A stretch of 64,000 nt of DNA from Melampsora larici-populina 98AG31 (GCF_000204055.1 NW_006768765.1:1310385-1374384); one strand, 5' to 3'; shown: positions 13,420 through 25,901, counted from the first letter of the stretch. The notes: a model not told the origin generated them from the sequence alone. Numbers and translations: made by a program.

Positions 13420-14126
13420 TCAAACTGCTCTGCACTTCCATGTAATCATGAGATAAGGGTTGGGGTCCTCGTGAAGGATTATCGGACTTTCTTCTACTTG
13501 ATTAAGACACCCGCGCCGTGCAAAAGAACTTCCACTGTTTGAGGCATATCATCAGTACAGATATCAAGTCAAATTGGCGGGTAAGATGGAAAACTTACCG
13601 TGATGATGTAGGTGAAGGAGGAAGAGATTCTTGATTGAGATTTTCGTCATGTTGGCTTGTGAGATCAGATGCGTACTTCTCTCCTATGCAGCACCTGTGA
13701 ATTGTCACCTGGACTTCACCTAATCAAAATAATTAGTTTTGTTTGCTGATAGGCTGTCGAGCTGATTTTAAGATTAAGACTTGACTTACAGTATTCCCTT
13801 GGATCCTCGTAATCCAACATCCGAAACCTACTACCGGTCAACTTTGAGCTATTTTGGATGTGAGAGATGTCATACTCGATAATTGGCTGCGAGTCTCCAG
13901 CAAGAAAACACCGTCCAGCGGCAAAGAACCCATCCAACCATACTTTCACCACTACATCAAAAGGTAATGGGGTTGATGATAATCTGATACCGAAGAAACT
14001 TCCACCTGGTACATCGCAAGTGACACTCATGCTCGACCAAGATTGTGTTGGTTTTTGTCGCTTCTCGGGTATGATTTTCCCATCACGTCCTATGAGATTA
14101 AGAGTCACAAATTGTAGTTTCGGCAT
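13420..14126 (-). CDS. DUF7918-like fungal protein
   Basis: Three exons predicted: 14126-13790, 13719-13599 and 13534-13420, giving 190 residues with consistent phases. The start ATG at 14126 gives MPKLQFVTLNLIG. The sequence resembles the fungal DUF7918 group as I remember it: an N-terminal beta-rich part with DVPGGSFFGIRLSSTP, then VVKVWLDGFFAAGRCF, and a strand EVQVTIHRCC supplied by exon 2. In that family a variable input segment, a 'V.vDG' strand and a later 'G.I.V.v.R' strand recur. The function of DUF7918 proteins is unknown. The C-terminus is hydrophilic and lineage-variable. There is no signal peptide or membrane segment. The assignment rests on motif memory and not on a search, so the family name is tentative while the gene itself is well supported. 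Confidence 0.65.
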
Positions 14127-16625
14127 GCTTGATGAAGGTATCAATAAGTTGATTGTGTTTTAGAAGAAGTTGGAGAGCAGGAGGCTATAGAGATCGATGA
14201 GAAAGAGATATTCGATTCCCAGTGATATATATATGAAAACCAAGTACCGTTTATCCATTGTCCTGAGTATCCATTGAGCGTTATGATGAAGAAACAGCAG
14301 TCATTTCCTTACGTGTCGACGTGCTCATTGTTCGGAAAGGAAATACTAATACCATACGTTAAATTGAGCGAAAAGGGGGCGAGTATTCAGATGTTTGCGC
14401 TTCACAGCAGAGATCGTTTCAATCAATTAGATATACATGAGCTGTGGAAGGGAATTATCAAAGGTTTTCGACTGGACACCCCCTTGAACTGATCCATACG
14501 CAGCGGTTCAGACAAAGGCGAACTTGTCACATCTGAGTCTGAGTCTGAACAAACGTTTGGTTAATGCGTCATCCGCTAACAGGCTGATCGATTATCGTAA
14601 CAAGTAACATGTACGGTCAACCAACACTCGGATCGCATCAACTTGGATCAACAGCGTGAATCAGTACAACATATTTTGCCTAAGTGACTTTTATCAAGGT
14701 TGAACTTGTGCGGCTTTCATTGATTTTGGATGTTCGTGTGCTGTACGAGCGATTCACCTATGTGGACTCGGAACTCATGAAGGTCAAACCAAAAGCTAGC
14801 TGCGTCAAACAATCCGACAGATGTGAGCAAGACTGTTTGTATCCCGTCTGAAACTTCGCGTCCTGTTTTCTAAATCGGACTTGGTATCGATTGGACATTT
14901 TCTTATGGAATTTTGGGTTCAACTTCCTACTCATTACCGTCTCTCGATGAGTCAAAAAGAGCAGACACTGGAAGAGTCGGGATCAGAATAGGTGTTCTGA
15001 TTTTTTTGCACTGCATCCGAATGGCACCGAGGCTAGTCTGTTGGCAGAACACACCCCAGATCATGAGCCTCCAATGAGGGATGTTCAAGTTGTCAAAATG
15101 CGTGAAGCACAACTGTCTCCACTCTAAGATGAAAAATCAAATGTTACTGAATCCTTTTTAAAAATACGCGGAGAAAGCCCCACCGGAGAAGCACATTCCT
15201 CGTGATTCTTTTGAATATCTCTTTTTGAAGGGCAGGGAGGCCAAAGTAAATCATATTTTTGACATTTCTGGCCAACTTTAATAATCAACCCATTACTTAT
15301 GACTTTTGGAGAGAGAATCAGGCTGATATATGTCCTTGTAAACTTTGCCAACCTCAAAGAGCAACCCGCATTTCAAGTGCATCAATCTCGTCTAGCAAAA
15401 TATCACAATACCTCTTGATTGAGTATGTAGAGGCTGATTCATTGAAAATTGACAATGAAGTCTTGGTCTAGTTTGTGGGTGATGGGCCATGGCTCAATTT
15501 TGCTGACTCATGATTGCTTCCAGTCTCAGATGTCAGAGATTACAAGCATGGAATTTATGTTCACCATTCAACCTCATGGCTCTATTAGCAGTAATATACC
15601 AACAATTTTTATGGGCAATGTAGAGAAGGACTTATCTCATCTGACCCAATTTGAAGGTGATGATCTATTTACCAGGTCCACACTCATCTCCAAGGGAGAA
15701 GCAAAGTGCTGAAAGGTGTTTCTTTTGCAAGCCCAACACTTGGTATATTAGCAAACCTTGTGATCACCACTTTTCAAATACCTAGGGCCCAAATGATCTT
15801 GCACCAGATGCTCAATCTGGTAAGATACTCAATCTGGTAATAGTATCTCATACTTGTGAGCTCAACAGGAATATAGGCAGATGCAATTCAGGTGCCTAGT
15901 GCCATATTTTGGGTGCTTCTCTCTGAGCACCTTCAGATATTCTAACGATTATTTTCATCACATGCAAATACCAAAAATCTGACACCAGCAGTAACTTAAG
16001 GAAGGTTTAAATGTACTGAAGGATGGTTGGCTGGAAGAGTCACTGGCAAATTCATAGAAGAAAATAAGAGTTGGAAACCTTTGCTCTCATGTTTTTCTTG
16101 AGGGTGCTGTCTCGTGAAATGTGGAAAGAATTCAGGCGGGGAGATGCTGATTGTGAGAATTTGTTACCACTCCATAGACGGCGACAAAATCTACCCAAGA
16201 GAAATCATACTGAACCCAAGCACTGTGTCATTTTGTAGGAAGTCGAGCATGAAACCTCAAAGTACAAACATTTGCTGCACCATGTTCAAGCACACTGCGA
16301 AATATACCAAGACTCTCCAAGACTGAACCAATTAACATTCAACACACCCAAGCCCATCCCTTTGACACAGGCGATCCCAATGAGGCGTATCTCGTGCCAC
16401 CGGCATTCGTAGGGCAAGCAAAGAAGCGTTTGTGCGACGCATCACCCAGAATAATGAGACTTGCAAATTTAAGCCCAGTCTTCTGGAAGTAAACCCTAAC
16501 CTCAGGTATAGATAAATCGACAAAATGCCCACAAGCTAGCCCTTCCTCCTGCAACCAGTCTCGCCATGAGATAATTTCTATCGCCCGATCGGACTCTTCT
16601 CGGTCCGAATTTAAAAAACTATGTA
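14127..16625. other. intergenic region, probable decayed repeats
   Basis: No intact gene supported. Short frames at 14274-14492 and 15124-15712 have no recognisable domain. The sequence around 15.1-15.9 kb has the patchy, stop-ridden character of old mobile DNA, but I could not assign it. The interval carries the divergent promoters of the DUF7918-like gene (left) and OLA1 (right). Confidence 0.4.
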
Positions 16626-18468
16626 ATGCCAACCTCTCTCACTCTCAGACTGACATCGATCGGTGCACTAACTCAACCTACCATACCTCCATTTCTCCTC
16701 AAAACTTTCATCAGATCATCACTTACTCCTCAGACTTTCCTTTCTTACCCAAATCAGCCTCGCCATTTCACTACCTCATCTCTGTCACTCTTCTCATCCA
16801 CTTCTGCTCATTTCATCAAGAAAAGAATGCCACCCAAAAAGACAGTAGTAGAGAAGAAGGCCCTACTTGGTCGGCCATCGAACAATCTCAAGATTGGTAT
16901 CGTTGGTATGCCCAACGTAGGAAAGAGTAGTCTTTTCAACGTCATCGCCAAGTGTGGTAGGTGCGCCACGTCTTCATATCTATCAGTGTTTTTCATTTCT
17001 TTCCACTCTTTGACTCCAGGCTCACCTCATTTTGTTCCTTGGTGGCTTATCTTTTCTCAGATCTGGGCAAGAGTGCCAACTTCCCTTAGTGAGTCAACAC
17101 AACTTTTCTCCTGCCGAAGACGCGCTTTAACCAGAACTAACTTCGTTTCCGATTGACAGTGCTACAATTGATCCTGAAGAAGCACGGGTCCCGGTCCCTG
17201 ATCAACGATTCGACTGGCTCTGCAGTGTTTACAAACCTGCCAACAAGATACCCGCCTTTCTCACCTGTATTGATATCGCTGGTCTTACCGCTGGTGCATC
17301 TACAGGGGCTGGTCTCGGCAATGCTTTCCTTTCACATGTCCGAGCCGTCGATGGAATCTTTCAAGTTGTTCGAGCTTTTGATGATGCCGAAGTTATCCAT
17401 GTGGAAGGTGATGTGAATCCTATCCGAGATATGGAAATCATCTCTACTGAACTCAAGTTGAAAGACATTGAGTGGGTCGAGAAACACTATGAGACGATCA
17501 AGAAAGCTTTCCGTGGTACCGGTACAGCTAATCTCGCTGATAAGGCCAAGAAGGAAGAGATTGATATCACTGGTAAAGTGCTCGCGTGGCTCAAAGATGA
17601 AGGTCGTGACGTTCGGAAAGGAGATTGGTCTAACAAAGAAGTAAGCTCGGTTTCCTCTGATTTATGACATGTCCTCAAATGATGAACAAGGGCGGCTATC
17701 ACGTATTTGAACGCCCGATAATCTATACCCAGCTCATCGAGTGGTATTCACCACGTCTGAGAAAAACAGTATCAATCTGACTTTGGACCTGTCATAATCG
17801 TCCATATCTTCAATCATCCTTGTCTCAAGTATTGATGTCTGTGTTCCCTTCAATCCAGATCGATGTCATCAATTCTTTGCAACTGCTCACCGCCAAGCCA
17901 GTCACCTATCTCATCAACTTATCTGAAACTGATTACATTCGCAAGAAGAACAAGTGGCTAGCGAAAATCAAAGCCTGGATCGACACCAACAACCCCGGCG
18001 ATCTCCTGATTCCCTTTTCCGTCTCGTTGGAGGAACGTTTACTGCAAATGGGTGTTGATGACGAGGTTCCAGAGCGGAAAGAAGAACTGACCAAACTCGG
18101 AACTACCTCTGCTCTCGGCAAGATCACCACCGCTGGTTATGCTAGTCTTCATCTTATCCGTTACTTCACAACGGGTCCTACTGAGGTCCGAGCATGGACA
18201 ATTCGGAAAGGTACCAAAGCACCCCAGGCAGCGGGTGTGATTCACTCTGACTTTGAAAACAAGTTTGTTTGTGGTGAGGTGAGTTGCAGAGTTTTTAACT
18301 TCTCAAATGTTTTCTCCTCTCTGACTTTTTTCGTTACAGATCATGGCATACGATGATCTGAAAGAACATGGATCAGAAACAGCTGTCAAGGCTGCTGGAA
18401 AGTATCGACAACAAGGGAAACCTTATGAGATGCAAGATGGAGATATTGCATTTTGGAAGCATGGTTGA
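16626..18468 (+). CDS. OLA1: Obg-like ATPase (YchF family), with optional N-terminal leader
   Basis: Five exons predicted: 16626 (or 16827)-16956, 17061-17088, 17160-17640, 17859-18278 and 18340-18468. From the ATG at 16827 ([11 protein letters not shown]) the product is 395 residues, close to the usual ~396 of the family. That form carries the P-loop GMPNVGKS at 27-34, Switch II DIAG at 91-94 and NLSE at 233-236 in place of the GTPase NKxD; in known members this change gives ATP preference. A TGS-type C-terminal domain ends the protein ([20 protein letters not shown]). Known members bind ribosomes and regulate translation and stress responses. An in-frame ATG 67 codons upstream adds a Ser/Thr/Arg-rich leader with no acidic residue, like a mitochondrial presequence. 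I therefore infer two possible forms, with 16827 as the more conservative start. Exon 2 is only 28 nt. Confidence 0.95.
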
Positions 18469-19538
18469 ACACAAATGAACTTTGGGATTTCATCTTTGTA
18501 CTGAGTAGTGTAGTAGTTTGAAATTGTACTGTGGCTGTCCCACAAGTCCTAAGCTCTATGATTTGTTCTCCTTTGCGAGAACTGTTCCCAACTTGTGCCT
18601 AACCTCATCAACTCCCCGTGCCAGTTGAGAAAGAGTCTCCTTTGAATTTCCCTTGAATCTCTCAAAGACTAGCTCTGAACAGCCTATGTCAGTAGGAACA
18701 AATCTGCCGTGCCCGTTGCAGCCTTGTGGGTACATTGTACAAGCAGAGTACAGAAACATTGTACTCGGCTGCAATTTTGTCGAAAGACCTTTTTCATGTT
18801 TTGCTACTAGGAGCAATGAACAAAAAGGTAGCCAGTCCTGCTTCTGCGTCACATCTCACTTTCTGAATAAGTGCTGAAAAAGCAGCGAAAGACATCCTAG
18901 ATCGAACATTAAGCTTCTTATTGGACTATCACATTGTTATATCTTTGATATTATCGGCTTGATTAAACTCAAGCTGTGAAACCTGAATTATCCTCGGATC
19001 ATGATCTCTTTTGAGTACACAAAGTCACTGTTTACTTTGAATGTTTGGCACAAGAATTTCTCAAAGAAAGATGTCCCGCATGGACACAGTCGCAAAAAGA
19101 CCTGGGTGGGTACATATTTCGATGTGAAACAGGCAAAAATTATTAGATGCCTTTAATGACACATTATTTTTGAGAGATGCCTAAAGCCTAAATAACTCTA
19201 AAGCAGAGCAACACTTACCCATATGACGTTTACTCATGTCAATAGCTAGACTCTTATTTGATGTTTAGGTACAAAACTCATGGGGATATTGATACATCGA
19301 AAAAGCAAGGGTATGCGTGCACGTCATTGATATGTTGTTGCATTGAGGTCAAGTCTAATCGCAAGAGAATAGAGACGACATGAAGTAATTTTGGATATTA
19401 TCAGAATGGATTATTATGATTTTTGAAATAAAAGAATAGTTAAGTTGTGGCTATATTTTCGATTACACCCAAGACAAGAGATACAACTATACTTATACCA
19501 CTCAATTGTGGGATTGCACAATTTCAGTATTCTGTGAT
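18469..19538. other. intergenic region, no gene supported
   Basis: Convergent interval between the 3' ends of OLA1 and the minus-strand secreted-protein gene. Nothing recognisable is seen apart from short shadow frames. Confidence 0.4.
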
Positions 19539-22317
19539 CTAGTTCTTGCTATTATTGCGACGGTGCATGAGGAGATATTTTCTGTTGGAAAAGAAGTTCG
19601 GTCCCAGAGTGTTTTGTACCATTCTTGTCAATTGGAAATGCGGCGGAGCTTTGTGTACCTTTGCAGTTATTATAGGATAACCTGGGTATCCCTTTTCTTC
19701 GAAATCGACATCAGAAATCGATATCACTTCAGAATCAATTTCTTGAATATACTTCACAAAGTCTTTTGACATCGTTTGAGTTAAGACGTTATACTTTTCT
19801 CTCCAGCGCAAGAGTCCTTCGTAGTTTTCAGCAGCCTTTCTTCGTATACCTTGCGTTAGTACATAAACTGCCTTCGCATCTGACTCCGGTGGGAATCGTG
19901 CTTGGATGACGGATAAGATGTGCTCATTTGCATCCTCGATGGCTTTGAATAGGTTCCAATTCGCGGCTGTTAGTTCTGCAGCAGTCTCGAGTGAAATTCC
20001 GGAATGAAATAATTCCTCAATATACAGATATGCACAATGGTTGATATAAGTATAGAACTGATTCATTGAGAATGGAGGCATCCGATTTTTTGTGACCTCT
20101 GAAAAGCTTCTATAAAGTTCTCCTAGCCGCTCAAAGGTTTCAGGACGCTGTTGATGAAGTCTATTTAAATGCTTTAGGTAATGATACCAATGCTTACGTG
20201 ATGCCACTTCGAGTCCTTCTTGTGCGGCTAAATTTTGCATATTTCTCATGTTGATAGCATGTCTTATTTCATCTGAGATTTGAATAATCTGTTTCATCCT
20301 TTGGTCATAATTTTCAGTACCGAGAAATTCTATTAGCTCGGTTTTGAATTTAATCTTTTCTTCAGGAGAAAATCTTAAGACGTTGTTGAGTCGCTTTCTC
20401 ATTATCAAAAATGTCGAAGCTGCCACAGAGAAATCATTTTCATGACCCATCGTAGGCAACGCATAATAGCGCTCATACGCCCAAGGGAATACGATGGCCA
20501 CTAAGCTTTGAAGTTGGAGTCTGGCAGATGCCCCTTGCTGTAATAATCTGTTGGCCTGGGATAAATTTGGGACCTGTTTCTCTAAAGTCTTCTCTATGGT
20601 ATCCCTGGAAAGATCAGTGTTGTGAAGCGCGACCCATGTAGATAAAGCCAAGTCTGCTCCAGTGATGTCCTTCCTGCGAAAAGCTTTCAGAGTCACTACT
20701 GTCGAATGGTATTTTACAGCTGCATCAAGAAAAACCTTATTCTTCAATGATATCAATTTACCTGTCGTCAACAAGTCCCACTCATTCAAGGCCTTCAACA
20801 GCTGTGATCTGAATGGTGATTTCTGTGGTAGTTTAGCCAGCTGTTTCCACGCATTTTTTGCATTAAATCCTGCCAACATAGCTGCATTGAAAGTCTCGTC
20901 GCCTGCTACTCCTCGCGGCGAGATGTCCGTAGAGTAGGCAATGGCTTGCAATATCCTATCAGAAGCCTTTGTTTCGAGCTCTTTCAGATGTTTTATCTTC
21001 AAACTCCAGCGACCTCGGGGGACGGAGAATTCATTGAGCCAATTCTCGGCAATAAAATAAGTGAGAGGATCGCTGCGAAGTAGTTGATTGAGTTTTTCTA
21101 AGGCGTCGAGAGCTTCACTTTCGGTAAAGATTCTGGTGGAAGACCAGAACTCGGTTGCTTTTGCCATTTCGATCATTACTTCATAGTTGTAGGTCAAAGG
21201 AACATGTCTGCTCAACCGTTTCTTCACATCGCCGATGAATTGAGAAAGTGATAATGCCTCGTTCACGAGTGGTTCAGAGTATATTCCACGGGCGAAGTCG
21301 TCTTCAACTTCATTTTTGAGGTCTTCAAAGAAATCCCCGTCACTATTCAAGCCTTGCTTCGTCCATGTGTCCATCAGCCCGTGGAAATCTTCCGGCGCGT
21401 AGAAAATCATCATATCGATGTTTGCCTCGCCTAGCGCTCTCTTTAAGCGTGGGGGATCATCAGCAGAGTGTACAAAAGCTTCTCCAAAGAAATTGCCAGG
21501 CAGGCGATTTTCTGGATTGACATCTTCACGTTCCTGAGCTCTGAAGTAAGCCTGTGCGATAGATTTCATGTCGTAACTAGAAGCCTCAGATTGAATGAAA
21601 GCGTCGGTTATCTTTCTAGCGAAATCCTGATGTTTCTGACCCGGATGTCGTACAAGTTCTGAACCGTCATCGTTCACTGGGATTGCGAAAGGAAATTTTC
21701 TCTTGAGTGTTGGGGGGGTTATCATGAGTTCTGGACTGGCTATAGAATTGCTGCTTTGTAATCTTGACGGAGATGCATGAGATGTTGCGGTTTGGGCAGG
21801 AGGAGTAGAATGTGGGGAAGGCTCATCCGTTTGCAATAGCAAGGACATCCATTCTTCTGTTGTGGGAGAAAGGGCATGTTCTAAGTGCAAGTCTGATGCT
21901 CCTGTTCCGGAGTGTTGGCTGTTTGAGAACCGCTGTCCATCACTTCCACAATGCAGAAAACGCAATTTTTTCATCAGGCGTCAAGCAAATTTGATATGTG
22001 ATAAGTTGTTCCGCCTGCATTCATCGGGAAGGAAAAAACGCTCAAGGTGCTCACAGGCCATTTACTGTCGGTTCAAAAGCTTCCGGGTGGAAGGGCTGTG
22101 GAGATATAACGTGTCTCATTTCACTGTCGAAATGCAAGAAGTCCCTCTTTAGGAGGCGATTTTCAGGACCAATCGAATTCCTGGAGTCATCCTGATGTGA
22201 TTGCGGAACATCCTGTATTCCGTGGTGTGGAGAATTAATTTGGATTTCTAGGGTCGCCTGGTTATATCGAAGCAAAGAAAGGTATACGCAAAAAGAGAGG
22301 ATGTTCCAAAAAAGCAT
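19539..22317 (-). CDS. large predicted secreted protein, family unknown
   Basis: A long exon (about 21932-19539, ~797 codons) is preceded by a short exon starting at 22317. The first exon begins MLFWNILSFCVYLSLLRY, a strong signal peptide, with likely cleavage near NQA. An in-frame TGA just upstream of the ATG at 21974 means the long frame alone would lack any upstream extension, so joining the signal-peptide exon makes sense. Two donors fit: GTGAGC at 22054 or GTAAAT at 22065. The matching acceptors are after AACAG or GGACAG near 21920-21932. Either gives about 880 residues. The mature part is soluble, mostly alpha-helical, with few cysteines, a low-complexity region near the N-terminus and no transmembrane helix. 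I recognise no domain. Large single-copy or family-expanded secreted proteins are common in rusts, so it is a candidate effector or extracellular protein by inference only. Confidence 0.7.
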
Positions 22318-24063
22318 CTTGAAGATCAAACACTGGGTCAAAGGGCGACAGGAAGTATTTTGAGGACGGAATGGGAATCATTATAACCGTAAAAGGATGT
22401 TGCAGTTGATCTAGAAAGATCTGTCCCACCACTGGTTGACACCACATCAAGTCCTGAAGTTATAGCATAAGTCTCGCAAGTGGTACATGCAGGGAGCAAG
22501 GGAAGTTGTATATATTCCTTCACCGGGGGTTGGAAGCATCGTCTGGGCCAAGACACCAAGATTGACCCACCATAATTTTGGAACAGTCACTGGAACGATA
22601 CGATACCCTCCGGGTCACTAATTAGGAGCGGAAGCGATATCACAAGGTTTCGAGGTTCCGCAAGATCTCCCTTTTTTTGTAATCGTCGGAGATCTATCAG
22701 AGCGGCGATGTTTTGTCACGGATCGGAAACGGTAGCTTGTTTGATAGCTCAGAAGCATGCACACGAAACATTCGGGAAAGGGTGAGAATTGGGGCACGCG
22801 AGGTAAGCCTGGTCTTTCGATCAATATTTCAAGACTACCTAGTTCAATTTTGACATTAACTTGCGAATATTTTACGTAACCTCTATGAAGGAAAATGAGC
22901 AGCCTTTCAGCGTATCATTCAGTCCAACTCATCATGATGATCGTATGAGACGAAGCTCACTTCAACGCAACAAGATTTATTAGAGTGAACCCCCTGACTC
23001 ACTAAACTCTCACGGCGCTTGTTTCACGCCGCCACATGAGCGTCTAAACATGGGACAAAGTAAATGTAGGCTATTGCCACCAAATCTGAAAGCTTAGGGC
23101 CGAAAGAGAGTGAACCTCGATTGTACAAGATAGAGGTTGGTCAAGGACATGAAGCACGAGATGAGGCACCAGTGAGATGAGCGAAGATGAGGGGCCGAGG
23201 ATCATCAATTTAGCTCAGTTTGTATCAGCTTGTGGAGTTGCAGCCGGTAGTTGCAACCGTATGATCTTAGATTTGGAATCTTTAGGAAGGATTAGATTCC
23301 TTGAAGTTTGATCTTGGTACTCTTGAATTGACCGTTCCCCAGCTGATCATTCCTCAAGATTGTTATTTAAACAGGTATGGCAGGGCATAACAGACTGTGT
23401 GGAACGTCAGAAGGACATATGATTTGTTTTCCTACTCTTCTATCGTTGTTTCCGCTTCTTTTGCTGCATCAAACACGTATCAAAACCCGTTCATTGGAGC
23501 TATTAGACATATGTCAGTAGCCTGGAAAACCTTCTACAATAGGTACATTGCAGTGCAGGAAGTGAATGAGCAACCCGAATTTATCACATAGGTGAGGCAG
23601 ATGCGTGGTGTGCTTCCACTTAGTATGGGGTAGCTGACCCCCACTCAGTATCCAGTTTATATATTGAACACGTGTAGTTGACCTTGCGAGTTGGCGGAGT
23701 GAAAGTTGCTCCGAAAAGCCTGATTGGGCGTTGATAACCGAGTTCAAGAGAGAAAAACCGATTTCACGAACTCCTGGACAATCGTACCCAAGCAAACTCC
23801 GGTCCTATTCCAGGCCGCGTGATGAGACGCCCGGGCCTTGAGCGACAGAGCACAGGTTCGAAGGTGATGGGCAAGGGGTAAACAACGCCAAGAGACATCG
23901 ACCACGCAATAGCGGTAGATCCTGTCGGGAAATGATGCGAGCAGTCCAAGCGGTGACCGTAAGGTAGAGATCAGCGATGAGTAACCAGAGCAATATGCCG
24001 TGCGTATCCTCTTTCTACAGGGCGTGAAATGTCAATTTGCGCTTCATGATTATCGATCAGTAC
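22318..24063. other. intergenic region, no gene supported
   Basis: Sequence upstream of the secreted-protein gene and downstream of the SCOC-like gene, both on the minus strand. Short frames at 23397-23591 and 23514-23949 show no motifs. I see no repeat family here. Confidence 0.4.
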
Positions 24064-24532
24064 CTATTTAGCGCTGGTAATGAGCATGCTGACGAACATA
24101 GAACACACCATCAGCAATCCGGGATCATGATAATAGGAAGAAAGACTATTGTGATTCAATATAATTTCTTACTTCTGCCGAGTTAGGTTGTTGACGTAGG
24201 TCTGAAGAGTCTCATTATCGGCTTTTTTCCGGTCACATTCAGCCTGCACCTTGTCAACCCGCTCCGAGAGTTCTAAAATCATGGGAGGCATTGTCGATAG
24301 TCAGATTTGGGATACACCTATTGGGAGGGAAGCTGACCTTGAAAGCTGCCTTGTAAACTGTTGATCTCTCTATAAAACCGAGAAGATCAAAAATGAAACA
24401 TTTTTAGTCGGATGAAATGTGAATGGAGTGGAGCCCGAAGTGAGATATGTACCTAATCAATTCATCTTTTTGCGAAGCCGAACCGTCGAGAGACCCGTTG
24501 TTGGGGTTACTCAAGTCACTATCTTCTTCCAT
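24064..24532 (-). CDS. SCOC-like short coiled-coil protein (Arl1 effector type)
   Basis: A small gene split so finely that no single open frame reveals it. Exons are 24532-24453, 24369-24338, 24272-24173 and 24088-24064, giving 78 residues. All four junctions have GT...AG ends and keep frame. The product has an acidic N-terminus, then a heptad coiled coil: KDELIREINSLQGSF, ELSERVDKVQAEC, NETLQTYVNNLTRQN. This matches the layout of animal SCOC and yeast Slo1 (LINQVLELQ..., DLSARVDAV..., LGQYIENLM) and the usual ~80-residue size. Known SCOC proteins bind Arl1-type GTPases at the trans-Golgi. The final exon adds only MLITSAK; if its donor is not used, a TAA follows immediately, so the last exon is the least certain. 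It is transcribed divergently from the hydrolase gene. Confidence 0.82.
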
Positions 24533-24823
24533 ATAGTAAGACGAATTGCAGCTGAACAATCAGGTTGGTATTTGCAAAGCTAAGTTCTGATGCGAGTGAA
24601 GTGTCGGGATAAGTTGAGCTCAGCGCTGGCCAAACATTCTCTCAGTTTCAAACATTGAGCCGGTCCCGGTCCGATCCTTTGATACGGACCGGGTCTTAGC
24701 CGCTCATTGTCAAGCTAAAAGTTTGGCACTGGAGAGCCTGATGCATCCTCATCACAGACAAATCAAATCAATAATACTGAGATGAAATCCAATCCACATT
24801 ATCAATATCAGTAAGTCATAGTC
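24533..24823. promoter_or_regulatory. divergent promoter interval with GC-rich palindrome
   Basis: This 291-bp gap separates the start codons of the SCOC-like gene (minus) and the hydrolase gene (plus), so both promoters should lie in it. At 24665-24673 and 24685-24693 there is a perfect 9-bp inverted repeat, CCCGGTCCG ... CGGACCGGG, with an 11-nt spacer. It stands out against the AT-rich surroundings. CGG-type inverted repeats are typical sites for fungal zinc-cluster regulators, but binding here is inference. Confidence 0.45.
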
Positions 24824-25901
24824 ATGCAGTCTTATTCTACAGGAACGCATCCACGCCGGGTCAAAAAGTTTCGATCTACGTTCACCCCATCAGCCGAGGT
24901 TTCCAATTCTGCGGTGAAACTGTCGGTAAAAATCTGGATATCAGAGGATCAGCAGCCTGATAACATTCGCACATCAAACTTCGATGATCCTGCCCTTGCA
25001 GCTGAGCATATCACCCGGTTCGCGCTTCTGGCGCACCCCTATGGACGACTGGGGGGAAGCTCTCGTGATCCTGTCATCAGGCGACTTGCTTTTCATCTGG
25101 CGAGCCTGAACTGGATGGTGGTACTGTTCGACGCCAGAGGAATAGGAAGTAGCACGGGTCGAGCGAGTTGGACGTGGGTGTTGGTTGATGTTTTGATTAC
25201 TTTAACCGCATGTATCTGAGTCATGTCATCATTCACGTGACTGAACATGTATAGAAGTTTGCCAGAAGGCAGAGACTTTCAGGCCATCCTCGATCAGCTC
25301 TTGAAGCCAATGATTCTTCGATCCATCTCGCGCTCCCTAGATTCAGGTACGGGGTCGAGGAATTGGACGCTTCTTCGCGGTGTGCGCCATCTTGTATCTC
25401 CTCCCCCAACCCTCAGTCTCAATTCCTCTGACATGGGGGCGCGAAGTCGAAATCATTGATTTTGTCCAAAGAGACTAATATGAGGTTGCTGAAACATAGG
25501 GCTACTCCCATGGCGCACTAGTCGCTTCGGCTTCAACTCCGATCCTCCTTCCAGCTGATGCCCCAAGATTGAAGACACCCTTGCTCTTGATCTCTTACCC
25601 TGTCTCTTATATATGGGCTCTTACATCCTTCAACGCTTCACACTTTGAAAAGGCCCTTCAAGCTCAGCTTACGGGATCTGATGAGGAACTCCTTATCATC
25701 TACGGCGACTCGGATCAGTTCACATCCCAAAAGGCGTATCGGAAGTGGCTAGATCGTCTGAAGAGCGATATCTCCCCCGCAATCCTCCAAAAAAATCACT
25801 TAAGTACATTTGAAGCCAAGACAGATCATTTTTGGAATGGTAGTTATTCAACACTATGTCAGGTTGTTCGTGAATGGCTCACTCGAACGACAGTTGAATG
25901 A
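24824..25901 (+). CDS. alpha/beta hydrolase
   Basis: Three exons predicted: 24824-25173, 25255-25393 and 25500-25901, giving 296 residues. The HPYGRLGGSSRDPVIRRLA stretch (the GG after the first strand) and VLFDARGIGSSTG are typical of fungal alpha/beta hydrolases. The nucleophile elbow is GYSHG with S166. Likely acid and base are D235 (in GDSDQF) and H273 (in TDHFWNG). The second intron is the weak point: the donor at 25394 (GTATCT) keeps frame into GGC TAC TCC, but an alternative phase-0 donor (GTGCGC) lies a few codons upstream, changing only the loop before the nucleophile. No signal peptide or membrane segment is seen, so a cytosolic enzyme is likely. Substrate unknown. Confidence 0.82.

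Noticed and set aside
13867..14163. 98-codon plus-strand frame opposite the DUF7918-like gene
   Set aside because: It is the antisense shadow of exon 1; only the minus strand gives family-like motifs and in-phase introns.
16339..16632. 97-codon minus-strand frame overlapping the OLA1 upstream region
   Set aside because: It opens with a non-ATG codon, has no internal ATG, no recognised motif and no splice partner; it is best regarded as chance or old coding debris.
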